The notes under the pieces: generated by a model
Seen by the model: only the letters and a program-made list of their open reading frames with translations
What the model was told of the DNA's origin: nothing
The model's database searches: none
Position numbers and translations under genes: made by a program
Origin: Pseudomonadota bacterium
GTDB taxonomy: Bacteria > Myxococcota > Polyangia > Polyangiales > Polyangiaceae
NCBI GenBank assembly: GCA_023419055.1
Contig: JAEZYO010000176.1
Location: 1-16,113 of the forward strand
DNA: 16,113 bases
Direction of reading: 5' to 3'
Shown: positions 1-6,793 of the stretch, one piece after another
Layout of the letters: each line of letters starts with the position of its first letter
Position numbering within the stretch: position 1 is the first letter of the stretch

Positions 1-237
1 TCGCCACGCCACGGTCTGCTCGTCCTCGTGGTACTCAGTTGAGAACTCCTGCACAAGGCCGTGAACGAACGCCGTCGCGTGGCGAGGATCGGACTTGCGC
101 GCGCCAACTTCCTCGGCCGGGAAGACGTCGAAGAGCAGCGACAGGTGGGCCGCGTGGGTGTCCGGGCTGATGCGGAAGTCCTTGGTCGAACGCACCGCGA
201 AGCGCAGCTTCGGGTGACCGGTACGGCCGAGCTCCGA
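1..237 (-). CDS. Partial hypothetical protein, running off the left edge
   Basis: The minus strand from about 237 down to 1 holds an uninterrupted frame with very high third-position GC, the codon style of the real genes here; the overlapping plus frame lacks it. The translation reads like a genuine globular protein, with segments such as KLRFAVRSTKDFRISPDTHA and HLSLLFDVFPAEEVGARKSD. I do not recognise the family and assign no function. The frame stays open further right, but there it is antisense to the ATPase fragment, so real homology probably stops near 225-240. No start codon can be chosen: the 5' part appears lost at that junction and the 3' end lies outside the window. It could be a truncated pseudogene or the surviving end of a gene disrupted by rearrangement. 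Confidence 0.5.
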
Positions 238-660
238 GCGTTGCTCGTGTTCGACGAGATCTACGGCTATGTGCCGCCTCACCCCGCGAACCCTCCCGCC
301 AAGCGCGCCATCGTCTCGCTGATGAAGCAGGCGCGCGCCTTCGGCGTGGGCGTGGTGCTCGCGACGCAGAACCCGATGGATCTCGACTACCGCGCGCTCT
401 CGAACGCCGGGCTCTGGTTCGTGGGGCGGTTGCAAACCGACGCCGATCGTGAGCGCGTGGTGGAAGCCATGGCCGGCCGCGACGGCCGCGAGCTCACCGA
501 GGTCGTGCGCGTGCTCGCTCCGCGCTGGTTCGTGCTGCGCTCCCCACGTCACCCCGAGCAGCCCCTGCTCCTCCAATCGCGCACCACGCTCTCCTGGCTC
601 AAGGGGCCGCTCACTCGCGGCGATCTGCGCAAGTTGAGGGGAGAAGGCTCAGAGGGCTGA
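229..660 (+). pseudogene. C-terminal fragment of a HerA/VirB4-like ATPase
   Basis: From about 229 the plus frame encodes the last third of a P-loop ATPase of the HerA/FtsK/VirB4 type. A hydrophobic Walker B strand ending in acidic residues (ALLVFDEIYG) is followed by KQARAFGVGVVLATQNPMDL, the sensor-like strand and TQ motif of this superfamily, and then by RLQTDADRERVVEAM. The Walker A half is absent: in place of several hundred N-terminal residues, the upstream DNA is better explained by a minus-strand gene. The frame runs open from 61, but residues before about 57 have no resemblance to the family. It ends with a Trp-Leu-Lys-Gly-Pro tail at a TGA (658-660). Without Walker A it cannot be a working ATPase, so I call it a truncated pseudogene. 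Its last codons are duplicated at 6586-6651. Confidence 0.7.
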
Positions 661-1408
661 GCACCAAGCCCCGCTGCGGCAACCGAATCAGCCCAGGTCG
701 CCAGCTCGATGTCGCCGGCGTCCGTCGGGGACCCTGACCAGCGACTGCGGTTCTTGCCGCTTCAACGATCGTGAGTTCGCGGTGCCCTTGCAAGACGCAG
801 TCGCGGCCAGTTGGGACTGCGTGCTGCCCCCGTGCGGCAACGCGATGCGGCGTCCTCGGCTGCCCTGCGCCTGCGCTCAGCAAGCAACGCAGCGCTGCAA
901 GTTCGACGTTGCCGTTCATGCAGCGCGCGAGCGTGGTCGTTCCGCGAGAACATCCAGACCCAAAAACCTCAGCCGCATTCGACGTGAACGAGAACGTCGG
1001 CTTCATGGCCACGAACACCAGCCTCTTGGATGGTTGCTGAACATAAAGAAACAGCAACCAATCGAACTTCTGCATTGCCGCATCAAGACCCAGCCCGAAG
1101 CAGACAAGCTCCGTCATCAATGTTAAGAAAAATTAAGCTCGCCCCCTGCCTCGATTAGTGCATCATGGAGCCCGCAACTGGATTCTTATGGTCCACAATG
1201 TAGACAGCGGAAGGGGGCAAGAGGGCTATCGAACGCCACCGCGCTCAACTACCCACGGCGCAACGCCAGATCGACGGAAATCATGCTGGAAGCGCGACTC
1301 TGCACGGCGCACGTTCGCGCCCGTTCCGAACGCGGTTCAGACTTGCAATTCAGACAGATCAAGCGCCTGCCTCGAAGTACCAGAGATCTCTGAGCATTCT
1401 AACTGAAA
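661..1408. other. Gene-poor stretch, no supported gene
   Basis: About 750 bases in which no frame looks coding. The open frames on either strand (for example 782-1126 plus, 611-1120 minus, 1158-1406 plus) have Arg/Cys/Pro-rich shadow-like translations, no codon bias and no recognisable motif. Composition becomes more AT-rich from about 1020. The only structure I see is a 9-bp inverted repeat at 1031-1060. Probably eroded sequence between the ATPase fragment and the next gene. Confidence 0.5.
1031..1060. repeat. 9-bp inverted repeat with 12-nt AT-rich loop
   Basis: The arms tggttgctg (1031-1039) and cagcaacca (1052-1060) are perfect reverse complements and flank an A-rich 12-nt centre. There is no T-run after either arm, so it is not a typical intrinsic terminator; an operator or a chance dyad are alternatives. 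Confidence 0.4.
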
Positions 1409-1765
1409 ATGAACTCAAATCAGATCTTCGCTTCTCAGCGAACCTTCCGGATGTGGCTGTACACAGTCAGCCATCGGACACTGCTACTCCGCAGCGTCAA
1501 AACTGGCGAAGCGCCGACTCGCGTCGACCTTCTCTTCAAAGGAGTGAAGCACATCAGCCTGGCATCTGAGCTAGAGGGAGCAGACGTGCATATCGTGGAG
1601 TCCGCGCCATCCTCAATGCAGCTAGCAACCGACGAGATCGTATATAAAATCGAATCGTCTCGAGGTGCTGGCTGGGTGATTGCTACGTTCTTCGACTGGT
1701 ATGAAGACAGTGGAGAACATGACGATGATAGCCATTTCTCCCTTCCCAAGGTTCATTGGGGCTAA
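1409..1765 (+). CDS. Conserved-looking hypothetical protein, 118 aa
   Basis: Soluble, acidic protein without signal peptide or membrane segment. The first half contains RMWLYTVSHRTLLLRSVK followed by TRVDLLFKGVKHI, a pattern that recalls small uncharacterised proteins (W-x-Y-x-V-S-H-x-x-L-L-x-R-S, then V-D-x-x-F-x-G-V) of unknown function. The second half has a beta-strand-like stretch (GAGWVIATFFDWYED) and an acidic Glu/Asp/His-rich tail. The ATG at 1409 is the only reasonable start, though no good ribosome binding site precedes it. GC is clearly lower than in neighbouring genes, suggesting horizontal acquisition. The 41-nt gap to the downstream lipoprotein gene allows co-transcription. No function can be assigned; an immunity-type role is only a guess from its size and style. 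Confidence 0.6.
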   Translation: MNSNQIFASQRTFRMWLYTVSHRTLLLRSVKTGEAPTRVDLLFKGVKHISLASELEGADVHIVESAPSSMQLATDEIVYKIESSRGAGWVIATFFDWYEDSGEHDDDSHFSLPKVHWG

Positions 1766-1806
1766 CGACGCACTCTCATTAGAAGAAGTGAAGAGGGATA
1801 GTGGGA

Positions 1807-2262
1807 ATGATCAAGCAAATTGGGATGAGCGTGTTCTCCTTGATCGCCCTGACGGGCTGTGGCTCGAACCTGAAGATGCAGTGGGGCGAGCCGCTCGAGG
1901 TGGATCGCGGCTACGCGTTCGACAACACGCGCTTCAACCAGCGAGGCAAAGAGGTCGACCGCAGCCACGTCAAGGCCGAGCTCCAGGAGTACGAGGAGTC
2001 GGCTCCGGCGATGAAACGGGGCAAGAGCTTCGAAACGGGCGCGACGATCGCGCGTGGGGCTGGCCTCTTGGGGCTAGCTCTCGGTACGACGTTTCTGCAG
2101 ACGGAGACGGACGGAGCGGTACCGCTCATGGCGGTAGGCGGCGGCGTCCTTGGCCTCTCGATCGGACTGAGCTTCGCTGCGGAGGGTAACTACGTCGAGG
2201 CGGTGGAGCGTTACAACGAGCGAGTGGGCGGCTCGCAGCCAGGTGCAGTTGAACCGCATTGA
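1807..2262 (+). CDS. Small glycine-rich lipoprotein
   Basis: 151-aa predicted lipoprotein. A short signal peptide (MIKQIGMSVFSLIALTGC) ends in a clear lipobox, L-T-G-C, with the lipidated cysteine at residue 18. The middle is charged and probably helical. Two glycine-rich hydrophobic stretches follow (GLLGLALGTTF and AVGGGVLGLSIGLSFA), which could form a membrane hairpin, and the end is polar with YVEAVERYNERV. I chose the ATG at 1807 rather than the GTG at 1801 because GAGGG at 1793-1797 is then 9 nt away instead of 3, and the shorter N-terminus gives a normal signal peptide. It lies 41 nt after the preceding gene and may share its transcript. Likely in the outer or inner membrane; function unknown. 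Confidence 0.75.
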   Translation: MIKQIGMSVFSLIALTGCGSNLKMQWGEPLEVDRGYAFDNTRFNQRGKEVDRSHVKAELQEYEESAPAMKRGKSFETGATIARGAGLLGLALGTTFLQTETDGAVPLMAVGGGVLGLSIGLSFAAEGNYVEAVERYNERVGGSQPGAVEPH

Positions 2263-2278
2263 AGGTCCCAGAGCGCAT

Positions 2279-2386
2279 CTACGGAGCGGCGCCTTGGCGG
2301 AGCGCCTCACGAATGCGGGTGAGCGCTCCCGGCAAGTCCCGCTGGACGAGCTCCGCGGGAAGCCGCAGAACCCGGTAGCCTGCCCG
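2279..2386 (-). pseudogene. C-terminal relic of a DUF559-type nuclease-like protein
   Basis: On the minus strand, ending with TAG at 2281-2279, is a short frame reading AGYRVLRLPAELVQRDLPGA and then LTRIREALRQGAAP. The G-Y-x-V-L-R-x motif followed by a helix ending in I-R-E-A-L is the usual C-terminal end of DUF559 proteins, a very-short-patch-repair/restriction-endonuclease-like fold. Only about 35 residues fit; the catalytic acidic residues should lie upstream, but that frame soon meets a stop near 2430 and shows no further similarity. It is therefore a remnant, not a gene. The match is from memory of the family pattern and is moderate. Confidence 0.4.
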
Positions 2387-2561
2387 TCTTCGACCTGCCG
2401 CTCGAAGCGCTGACCCCCGCGGCCTTCAAGAAGACCCTCGCTTAGCCAAGGCACGACTTCGCACGCTCCGCATCCCGCCTTCGCTGATCGGTCACATTGC
2501 ACTACGCCACCCTCACCTCGATCGGCACTGAAATGGTCGTTGTCCAGGCGCCGTATCGCCC

Positions 2562-2606
2562 CCGCGCAACCACTAGCCCGATGGCAACATCGGGCTTCTT
2601 ACTTTT
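2562..2606 (+). terminator. Intrinsic terminator hairpin (copy 1 of a duplicated module)
   Basis: A perfect 9-bp stem (agcccgatg at 2575-2583, catcgggct at 2588-2596) with a GCAA tetraloop is followed by tcttactttt, a U-rich tract on the plus strand. It is preceded by ccgcgcaacca (2562-2572), which resembles the acceptor end and CCA of a tRNA. No tRNA body pairs with it. The whole block recurs near 9874-9938. No intact plus-strand gene ends just before it, so whatever it terminated has been lost. Confidence 0.65.
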
Positions 2607-2713
2607 GTGGTCCGGATTCGGACCTACGCGGCGCGGGGTGAGATGCCGCTCTCAGAAGGTTCGTCCCATGCCGAGGTCGCGTCAGCCGACTCGATCGTGC
2701 CCGCACAGCAGCC

Positions 2714-2800
2714 GTCAAGGTCGGCCGCAACGAACCGTCCCCTCGCGGCAGTGGCAAGAAATGGAAGCGCTGCTGCGCAGCGCCGGCTTCGATTCAGTAA
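2714..2800 (+). pseudogene. SEC-C motif relic with lost zinc cysteines
   Basis: The plus frame encodes GRNEPSPRGSGKKWKRCCA and then a short tail to TAA at 2798-2800. The consensus SEC-C zinc motif (as at the C-terminus of SecA and many small proteins) is close to G-R-N-x-P-C-P-C-G-S-G-K-K-x-K-x-C-C; here the first two metal cysteines are Ser and Arg while the rest of the motif is intact. The frame has a stop at 2639-2641, leaving at most about 50 codons and no recognisable upstream domain. It is best read as the eroded 3' end of a lost gene. Confidence 0.6.
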
Positions 2801-2854
2801 CAAGTGCGCCGACGAGAATTTCGCGAGCAGGCCTCACCCAGGAGACCTCCCGCC

Positions 2855-3627
2855 TCACGATGGACGGCCGCCACTCGCGCGAATCACCTCGCCCGTCACT
2901 GCGGTATTGAGCGCTGAGCAGAGGAAGACGATCGTCGGCGCGACCTCCTCGGGTGGAAGAAGGCGCTGAATCGGGTAGGCCTTCTCGCGCTGTTCGCGGA
3001 TGGTCGGAGGCAGCGCCGCCGTCATGTGCTCGGTCAGCGTCGCACCGGGAACGACGACGTTGATGAGGACGCCCATCGGTCCGAGCTCCCTCGCGAGGGT
3101 GTTCGTAAGGCCGTGAAGGGCGGCCTTTGCAGCACCATATGGGCTCCCGCCGGAGACGCCATCCAACGCCACCCCGGAGGAGAGGTTCACGATGCGCCCC
3201 CAGTTGCGCGCGCGCATCGACGGTAAGACGGCTTGAATCGCCGCGTACGCCCCCTCGAAGTTTGCGCGAAAGATCCGCTGCCACTCCGCCTGGGGCACGT
3301 CCTCGAAGAGCGGCATGTCCCACGGCTTGCGGTCGCCCCAGAGAGAACGGCGTTGTTCACGAGCACATCAACGCTGCCCCACCGCTTGGTCGCGGCGAGC
3401 GCGGCGTCGCGACCCGTCTCAAGCGCTTCGAGGTCCATGGGGACGCAGATGGCCTCTCCACCGGCGCTCTCGATGGTGGCAACCACTTCTTCTGCTTTCG
3501 CGCGTTCGTGACGGTACGTCAGCGCGACGCGAGCTCCTTCGCGACCCAACTGGATCGCGACGGCTCTGCCAATCCCCTGCGATCCCCCTGTTATCAGCGC
3601 GACGCGTCCTGCGAGGTTCAGGTCCAT
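2855..3627 (-). pseudogene. SDR-family oxidoreductase, frameshifted
   Basis: A short-chain dehydrogenase/reductase in two overlapping frames. The N-terminal part (ATG at 3627) carries the Rossmann motif T-G-G-S-Q-G-I-G (residues 13-20) and the NNA motif in VDVLVNNAVLSG. The C-terminal part, in another frame, resumes at about 3335 with DRKPWDMPLFEDVPQAEW and carries the catalytic Ser (IVNLSSG), the Y-x-x-x-K pair (SPYGAAKAAL) and VVPGATLT. Adding one base to the C-run at 3336-3339 (G-run on the coding strand) restores a 257-aa protein, the normal length for a classical SDR using NAD(P)H. All catalytic residues survive, so the break is recent or a sequencing error. The substrate is unknown. It is divergent from the TetR gene, its likely regulator. 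Confidence 0.85.
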
Positions 3628-3654
3628 GGGCTTAGCGTGGCACGCCTTCAGGAC

Positions 3655-3675
3655 TAATGGAAGTTAATTCCACTA
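3655..3675. promoter_or_regulatory. Candidate TetR operator in the SDR/TetR divergent gap
   Basis: Half-sites taatggaa (3655-3662) and ttccacta (3668-3675) match as an inverted repeat at 7 of 8 positions around the spacer gttaa. It lies between the divergent SDR and TetR genes, AT-rich in GC-rich surroundings, which fits the usual autoregulatory operator of a divergent TetR. Position and symmetry are seen; binding is inferred. Confidence 0.5.
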
Positions 3676-3710
3676 ACGCGACATGGCCGAACCGGCTACA
3701 TTGGTCACCA

Positions 3711-4301
3711 ATGGCCTCGCGTAAAAACGGCTTGGAACGCAAGGATGCTCTGCTTGACGCGGCCCTCGACTGCTTCGTCAGCCGCGGCGTCCACGCGACC
3801 GGCATCGAGGCGGTGAGGAAGGCTGCGGGTGCAAGTCCGTCGAGCGTGTACCATCTGTTTGCCGGCGTGAACGACCTGGTGGTCGCGCTCTTGGTGCGAA
3901 CTTCCGAGCGCTGGGTCGCGCACCTGACGAAGCGGGTGATCGCGACGAAGACCGGCGCAGAGGCGATCGCGGCGCTCGTCGATGGGCATCTGGAGTGGGT
4001 GCTCGCGCATCGAAAAGAGGCGCGCTTCCTTTACCAAGCGATGGCTTTGGAGCTTGCAGGTTCCGAGCGGCGACGCCTTGATGCCTTCAAGAAGAAACTG
4101 AAAGAGCCGCTGTTCGAGCATCTCAGGGGGTTCGCGAAACGAGGCGAGCTACCCGCCTGGCCCACTGCGACGCTCGAACTCGTGGTCCTCGGCGCTGCCC
4201 ACGAGGCTTGCAGGCGGCTACTTGCCGGCGGTGACGTCGACGTCGCGTGGATGCGACGCGCGCTTCCGCACCTTGCGTGCAAGGCCGTCTTCGAAACGTG
4301 A
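3711..4301 (+). CDS. TetR/AcrR-family transcriptional regulator
   Basis: 196-aa DNA-binding repressor. Residues about 8-55 form the TetR N-terminal three-helix domain: a first helix (LERKDALLDAALDCFVSRG), then the helix-turn-helix IEAVRKAAGASPSSVYHLFA with the conserved Y-H-L-F. The rest is the variable alpha-helical ligand/dimer domain, including HLEWVLAHRKEARFLYQAM. I chose ATG 3711 instead of the upstream in-frame ATG 3657: the extra 18 residues are not family-like and the upstream start would lie inside the operator dyad. It is divergent from the SDR gene, the classic layout in which the regulator represses itself and its neighbour. The inducer is unknown. Its 3' end faces the convergent glucosidase gene. 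Confidence 0.88.
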   Translation: MASRKNGLERKDALLDAALDCFVSRGVHATGIEAVRKAAGASPSSVYHLFAGVNDLVVALLVRTSERWVAHLTKRVIATKTGAEAIAALVDGHLEWVLAHRKEARFLYQAMALELAGSERRRLDAFKKKLKEPLFEHLRGFAKRGELPAWPTATLELVVLGAAHEACRRLLAGGDVDVAWMRRALPHLACKAVFET

Positions 4302-4445
4302 AGCACGCGCGTCGCCGTGTGGCCGACCGCCTTAGCCGCCCTGCTCCGGGGACCGCCGACGACACATGCCCGGAAGAGGACGGCACCTGCCGTCTACTCG
4401 ACGACCGCTACTACCACCCCGAAAAGAGAGCTCCGGTCGTTCAGG

Positions 4446-6473
4446 CTAGTAGGTGAGGCCGTGGCCGAAGGGAAAAAGGGGCGGATCGGTTTCGTAGTCC
4501 GCGTCGCCGACGTTGATGGGGATCTGCTCCATGCTCCTCGGCCAGGTATGACCGAGCTTGCCCGTGGGCGCATATCGCCCGAACAAGACGTCGGAGAGTG
4601 CGTTGGCCTCCGATCCCGGAAGCCAAGCCGCGAGCCACGCGTCACCGAGCTCGAGATACGGCGTGATGATGAGTGGCCGTCCGCTCAAGAGCACGGCGAT
4701 CACCGGTAGGCCCGAAGCCCGTGCCGCTTGCAGCGCCGGGACGTCCGGCGTTCTGGTCGCGAGATCGAGATCCTTCGCGTCGCCGAGATCTTCGGCGTAG
4801 GGAGCTTCGCTCAGCACGACGACGACATGGGTCGCGCCGTTGGGGATGCTGCTTCCGTCCTCCGAGTACGTGACGTTCTCGCTGCCCGCGATCGCCTCGA
4901 TGCCCTTCAAGATGGTGGTGCCCGTCGTCGTCCCCGGGGCCTTGGCGTGGATGCCGAGCCCCTGCCAGTCCACCGTCCACCCTCCGCACTGCCGTTGGAG
5001 GGAATCGGCGCCGGAGCCTGCGACGTGAACCTTTGCGGTCTCGGGAATGGGGAGCGCGTTGTTCTCGTTCCGCAGGAGGACCGCCGATTCTCGAACCGCT
5101 TTACGGGCGACCTCGCGGTGCGCCTCCGAACCGACCTCGGAGAGCAACGCGGAGTCGCCGCTCGGATCGTAATCAGGCGCGAGCATGCCGTGCTCGCACT
5201 TGACGGTGAGGATACGAGTGACGGCATCGTCGATGCGCGACAGAGGGATGTTGGCGGAGCCGCTCGCCGCCGGCGCGGCTTCGAGCAACGCGACGATCCC
5301 CGGAGCGTCGTACGGTTCCATGAGCATGTCGATGCCGGCGTTCACGGCCGTAGCGACCTGCGTGGCGGCGTCGCCGGGTAGCTTGCTCGGTGCGGCCCAG
5401 TCCGAGCCGACGATGCCGCGGAAACCCATCTCGCCTTTGAGGACGTTCGTCAGCCAGTGAGCGTTCCCCGTCATCTGAACGCCGTCATAGCTGCTGTACG
5501 ACACCATGACGCTGCCGACACCGGCGTTGATGAGCGGCTGATACACATCCACCGCGAGCCTTCGGAACGTGGCCTCGTCGACCGTGACGTTCCCCTTGTC
5601 CACGCCGCCGATGGTGGCCCCGTCCCCGGCGAAATGCTTGGCGCAGGCCACCACGGAGTTCGGGCTACCGAGCGAGTCGCCCTGCAATCCTTTCAGCGTC
5701 GCTACGGCGAGCTCGGCCACCAGCGCCGGATCCTCGGAGTAGCTCTCGAAGGTGCGCCCCCAGCGTTCGTCTTGGGCGGGCGAGATGGACGGAGCAAAGT
5801 TCCAGTCGATGCTCGTGCCGCGCGTCTCGAGCGCGGTGATACGAGCGACCTCGGTGAGGAGCTCGGGGTTTCGAGTCGCGCCGAGCCCGATGTTGTGCGG
5901 AAAGATGACGGCGTTGCTCACGTTGTTGTTTCCGTGAACCGCGTCGATGGCGTAGATGAGCGGGATCCCCGCGCCGGTCGCTTGAGCCTCGAAGCTCTCG
6001 ACGAAGGACCGCCAGCTTTCAGGAAGATCGTCAGTGGCAGGATCGGAGTTGCCCCCGCTGAACACGGATCCGAACGCGTACGTCGCCACGTCCGCGGGCT
6101 CGACGCTCGCCGAGTCGACCTGGACCATCTGCCCCGCTTTCTGTCGGAGCGTCATGCCCGCCACGATTGGAGCAACCTGATCCACGCACGCCTGGCTCGG
6201 TTGCCACGGCGCGACAGGCGCTAGAGAGTTGGGGAAGCTGGTTCCAGTACCGCCCGCGCCGCTGCCGCCCGCGCTGCCGCCACCCGCGCTGCTGCCACCC
6301 GCCCCTGCTGCAGGTGATCCAGCGCTTCCGCCCGTAACATCGCCCGGCGCCTCTTCGTCGGGCGCGCACGAGCTCACGAGCGCGCCGAGGAGCGCTCCCG
6401 CGAGCGCGAGCGTAAGGGGGGCAGAGCCCTGAGTCGGGCCGAAAAGAAAGCGGAGCCGTCGAGCCACCGTCAT
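4446..6473 (-). CDS. GH3 beta-glucosidase / glucan glucohydrolase, lipoprotein
   Basis: 675-aa exported glycoside hydrolase family 3 enzyme that should release glucose from the non-reducing ends of beta-glucans or cello-oligosaccharides. A signal peptide (LALAGALLGALVSSC) ends in a lipobox at Cys36, followed by a Gly/Ser/Ala-rich linker to about residue 78. The (beta/alpha)8 domain shows IDAVHGNNN near 176-184, ERWGRTFESYSEDP, KHFAGDG at 279-285 and the nucleophile motif G-S-D-W with Asp358. The second alpha/beta domain follows and the protein stops right after FPFGHGLTY, so there is no C-terminal Fn3-like domain. ATG 6473 is preferred over the far upstream ATG 6683: it has an AGGTGA-like ribosome site and begins a normal signal peptide, while the upstream extension is antisense to the ATPase stub. 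Likely surface-anchored or periplasmic. Confidence 0.92.
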   Translation of the reverse strand: MTVARRLRFLFGPTQGSAPLTLALAGALLGALVSSCAPDEEAPGDVTGGSAGSPAAGAGGSSAGGGSAGGSGAGGTGTSFPNSLAPVAPWQPSQACVDQVAPIVAGMTLRQKAGQMVQVDSASVEPADVATYAFGSVFSGGNSDPATDDLPESWRSFVESFEAQATGAGIPLIYAIDAVHGNNNVSNAVIFPHNIGLGATRNPELLTEVARITALETRGTSIDWNFAPSISPAQDERWGRTFESYSEDPALVAELAVATLKGLQGDSLGSPNSVVACAKHFAGDGATIGGVDKGNVTVDEATFRRLAVDVYQPLINAGVGSVMVSYSSYDGVQMTGNAHWLTNVLKGEMGFRGIVGSDWAAPSKLPGDAATQVATAVNAGIDMLMEPYDAPGIVALLEAAPAASGSANIPLSRIDDAVTRILTVKCEHGMLAPDYDPSGDSALLSEVGSEAHREVARKAVRESAVLLRNENNALPIPETAKVHVAGSGADSLQRQCGGWTVDWQGLGIHAKAPGTTTGTTILKGIEAIAGSENVTYSEDGSSIPNGATHVVVVLSEAPYAEDLGDAKDLDLATRTPDVPALQAARASGLPVIAVLLSGRPLIITPYLELGDAWLAAWLPGSEANALSDVLFGRYAPTGKLGHTWPRSMEQIPINVGDADYETDPPLFPFGHGLTY

Positions 6474-6585
6474 CGGAGTCACCTGTAACAGCGGAGCTCG
6501 TGGGCTAAGTTCGCGTTTCTTGGGGAAACGCGGCAGGCAGCACGCGCTCGGCTCATGCACTGTTCGTTGATCAGCGTGGCTCTTC

Positions 6586-6654
6586 CTCTCCTGGCTCAAG
6601 GGGCCGCTCACTCGCGGCGATCTGCGCAAGCTGCGGGGAGAGGGTGACCTGTGA
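6586..6654 (+). pseudogene. Second copy of the HerA-like ATPase 3' end
   Basis: Bases 6586-6630 are identical to 589-633, and the next codons to the TGA remain similar. It reads LSWLKGPLTRGDLRKLRGEG then DL-stop, against the same 20 residues then SEG-stop in the first copy. Upstream of 6586 the frame has a stop at 6568-6570 and no family resemblance, so only about 22 codons of the gene survive. The differing ends suggest two paralogous genes rather than an assembly duplication. It lies in the gap before the small Cys/His-rich gene and holds no function of its own. Confidence 0.75.
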
Positions 6655-6793
6655 GCCCTGCGGGTGCCCGGTCCCGTGGCCAAGCCGGTCGATGCGATTC
6701 GTGCGGGTGACGAAATCCGGGGGCCTGTGTTTGTCGTTTGTTCGCGGCCCGCCTGCGGGACCTGCCCGTCGCCGCGCGTGGGCCTAGCCCCCC

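Noticed and set aside
611..1120. Minus-strand open frame of 169 aa
   Set aside because: Overlaps the end of the ATPase fragment, has no codon bias and no motif; its end is simply the reverse of the ATPase tail, which also recurs at 6608.
4247..4456. Short plus frame with a Cys-containing segment (TCPEEDGTCRLLDDRYYHPE)
   Set aside because: Looks mildly protein-like, but starts inside the TetR gene in another frame, has no ribosome site and no recognised homology; probably the convergent gap.
5457..6224. Long plus-strand open frame (255 aa) inside the glucosidase gene
   Set aside because: It is antisense to the well-supported GH3 domain; its translation is Arg/Val/Asp-rich shadow sequence typical of high-GC DNA.
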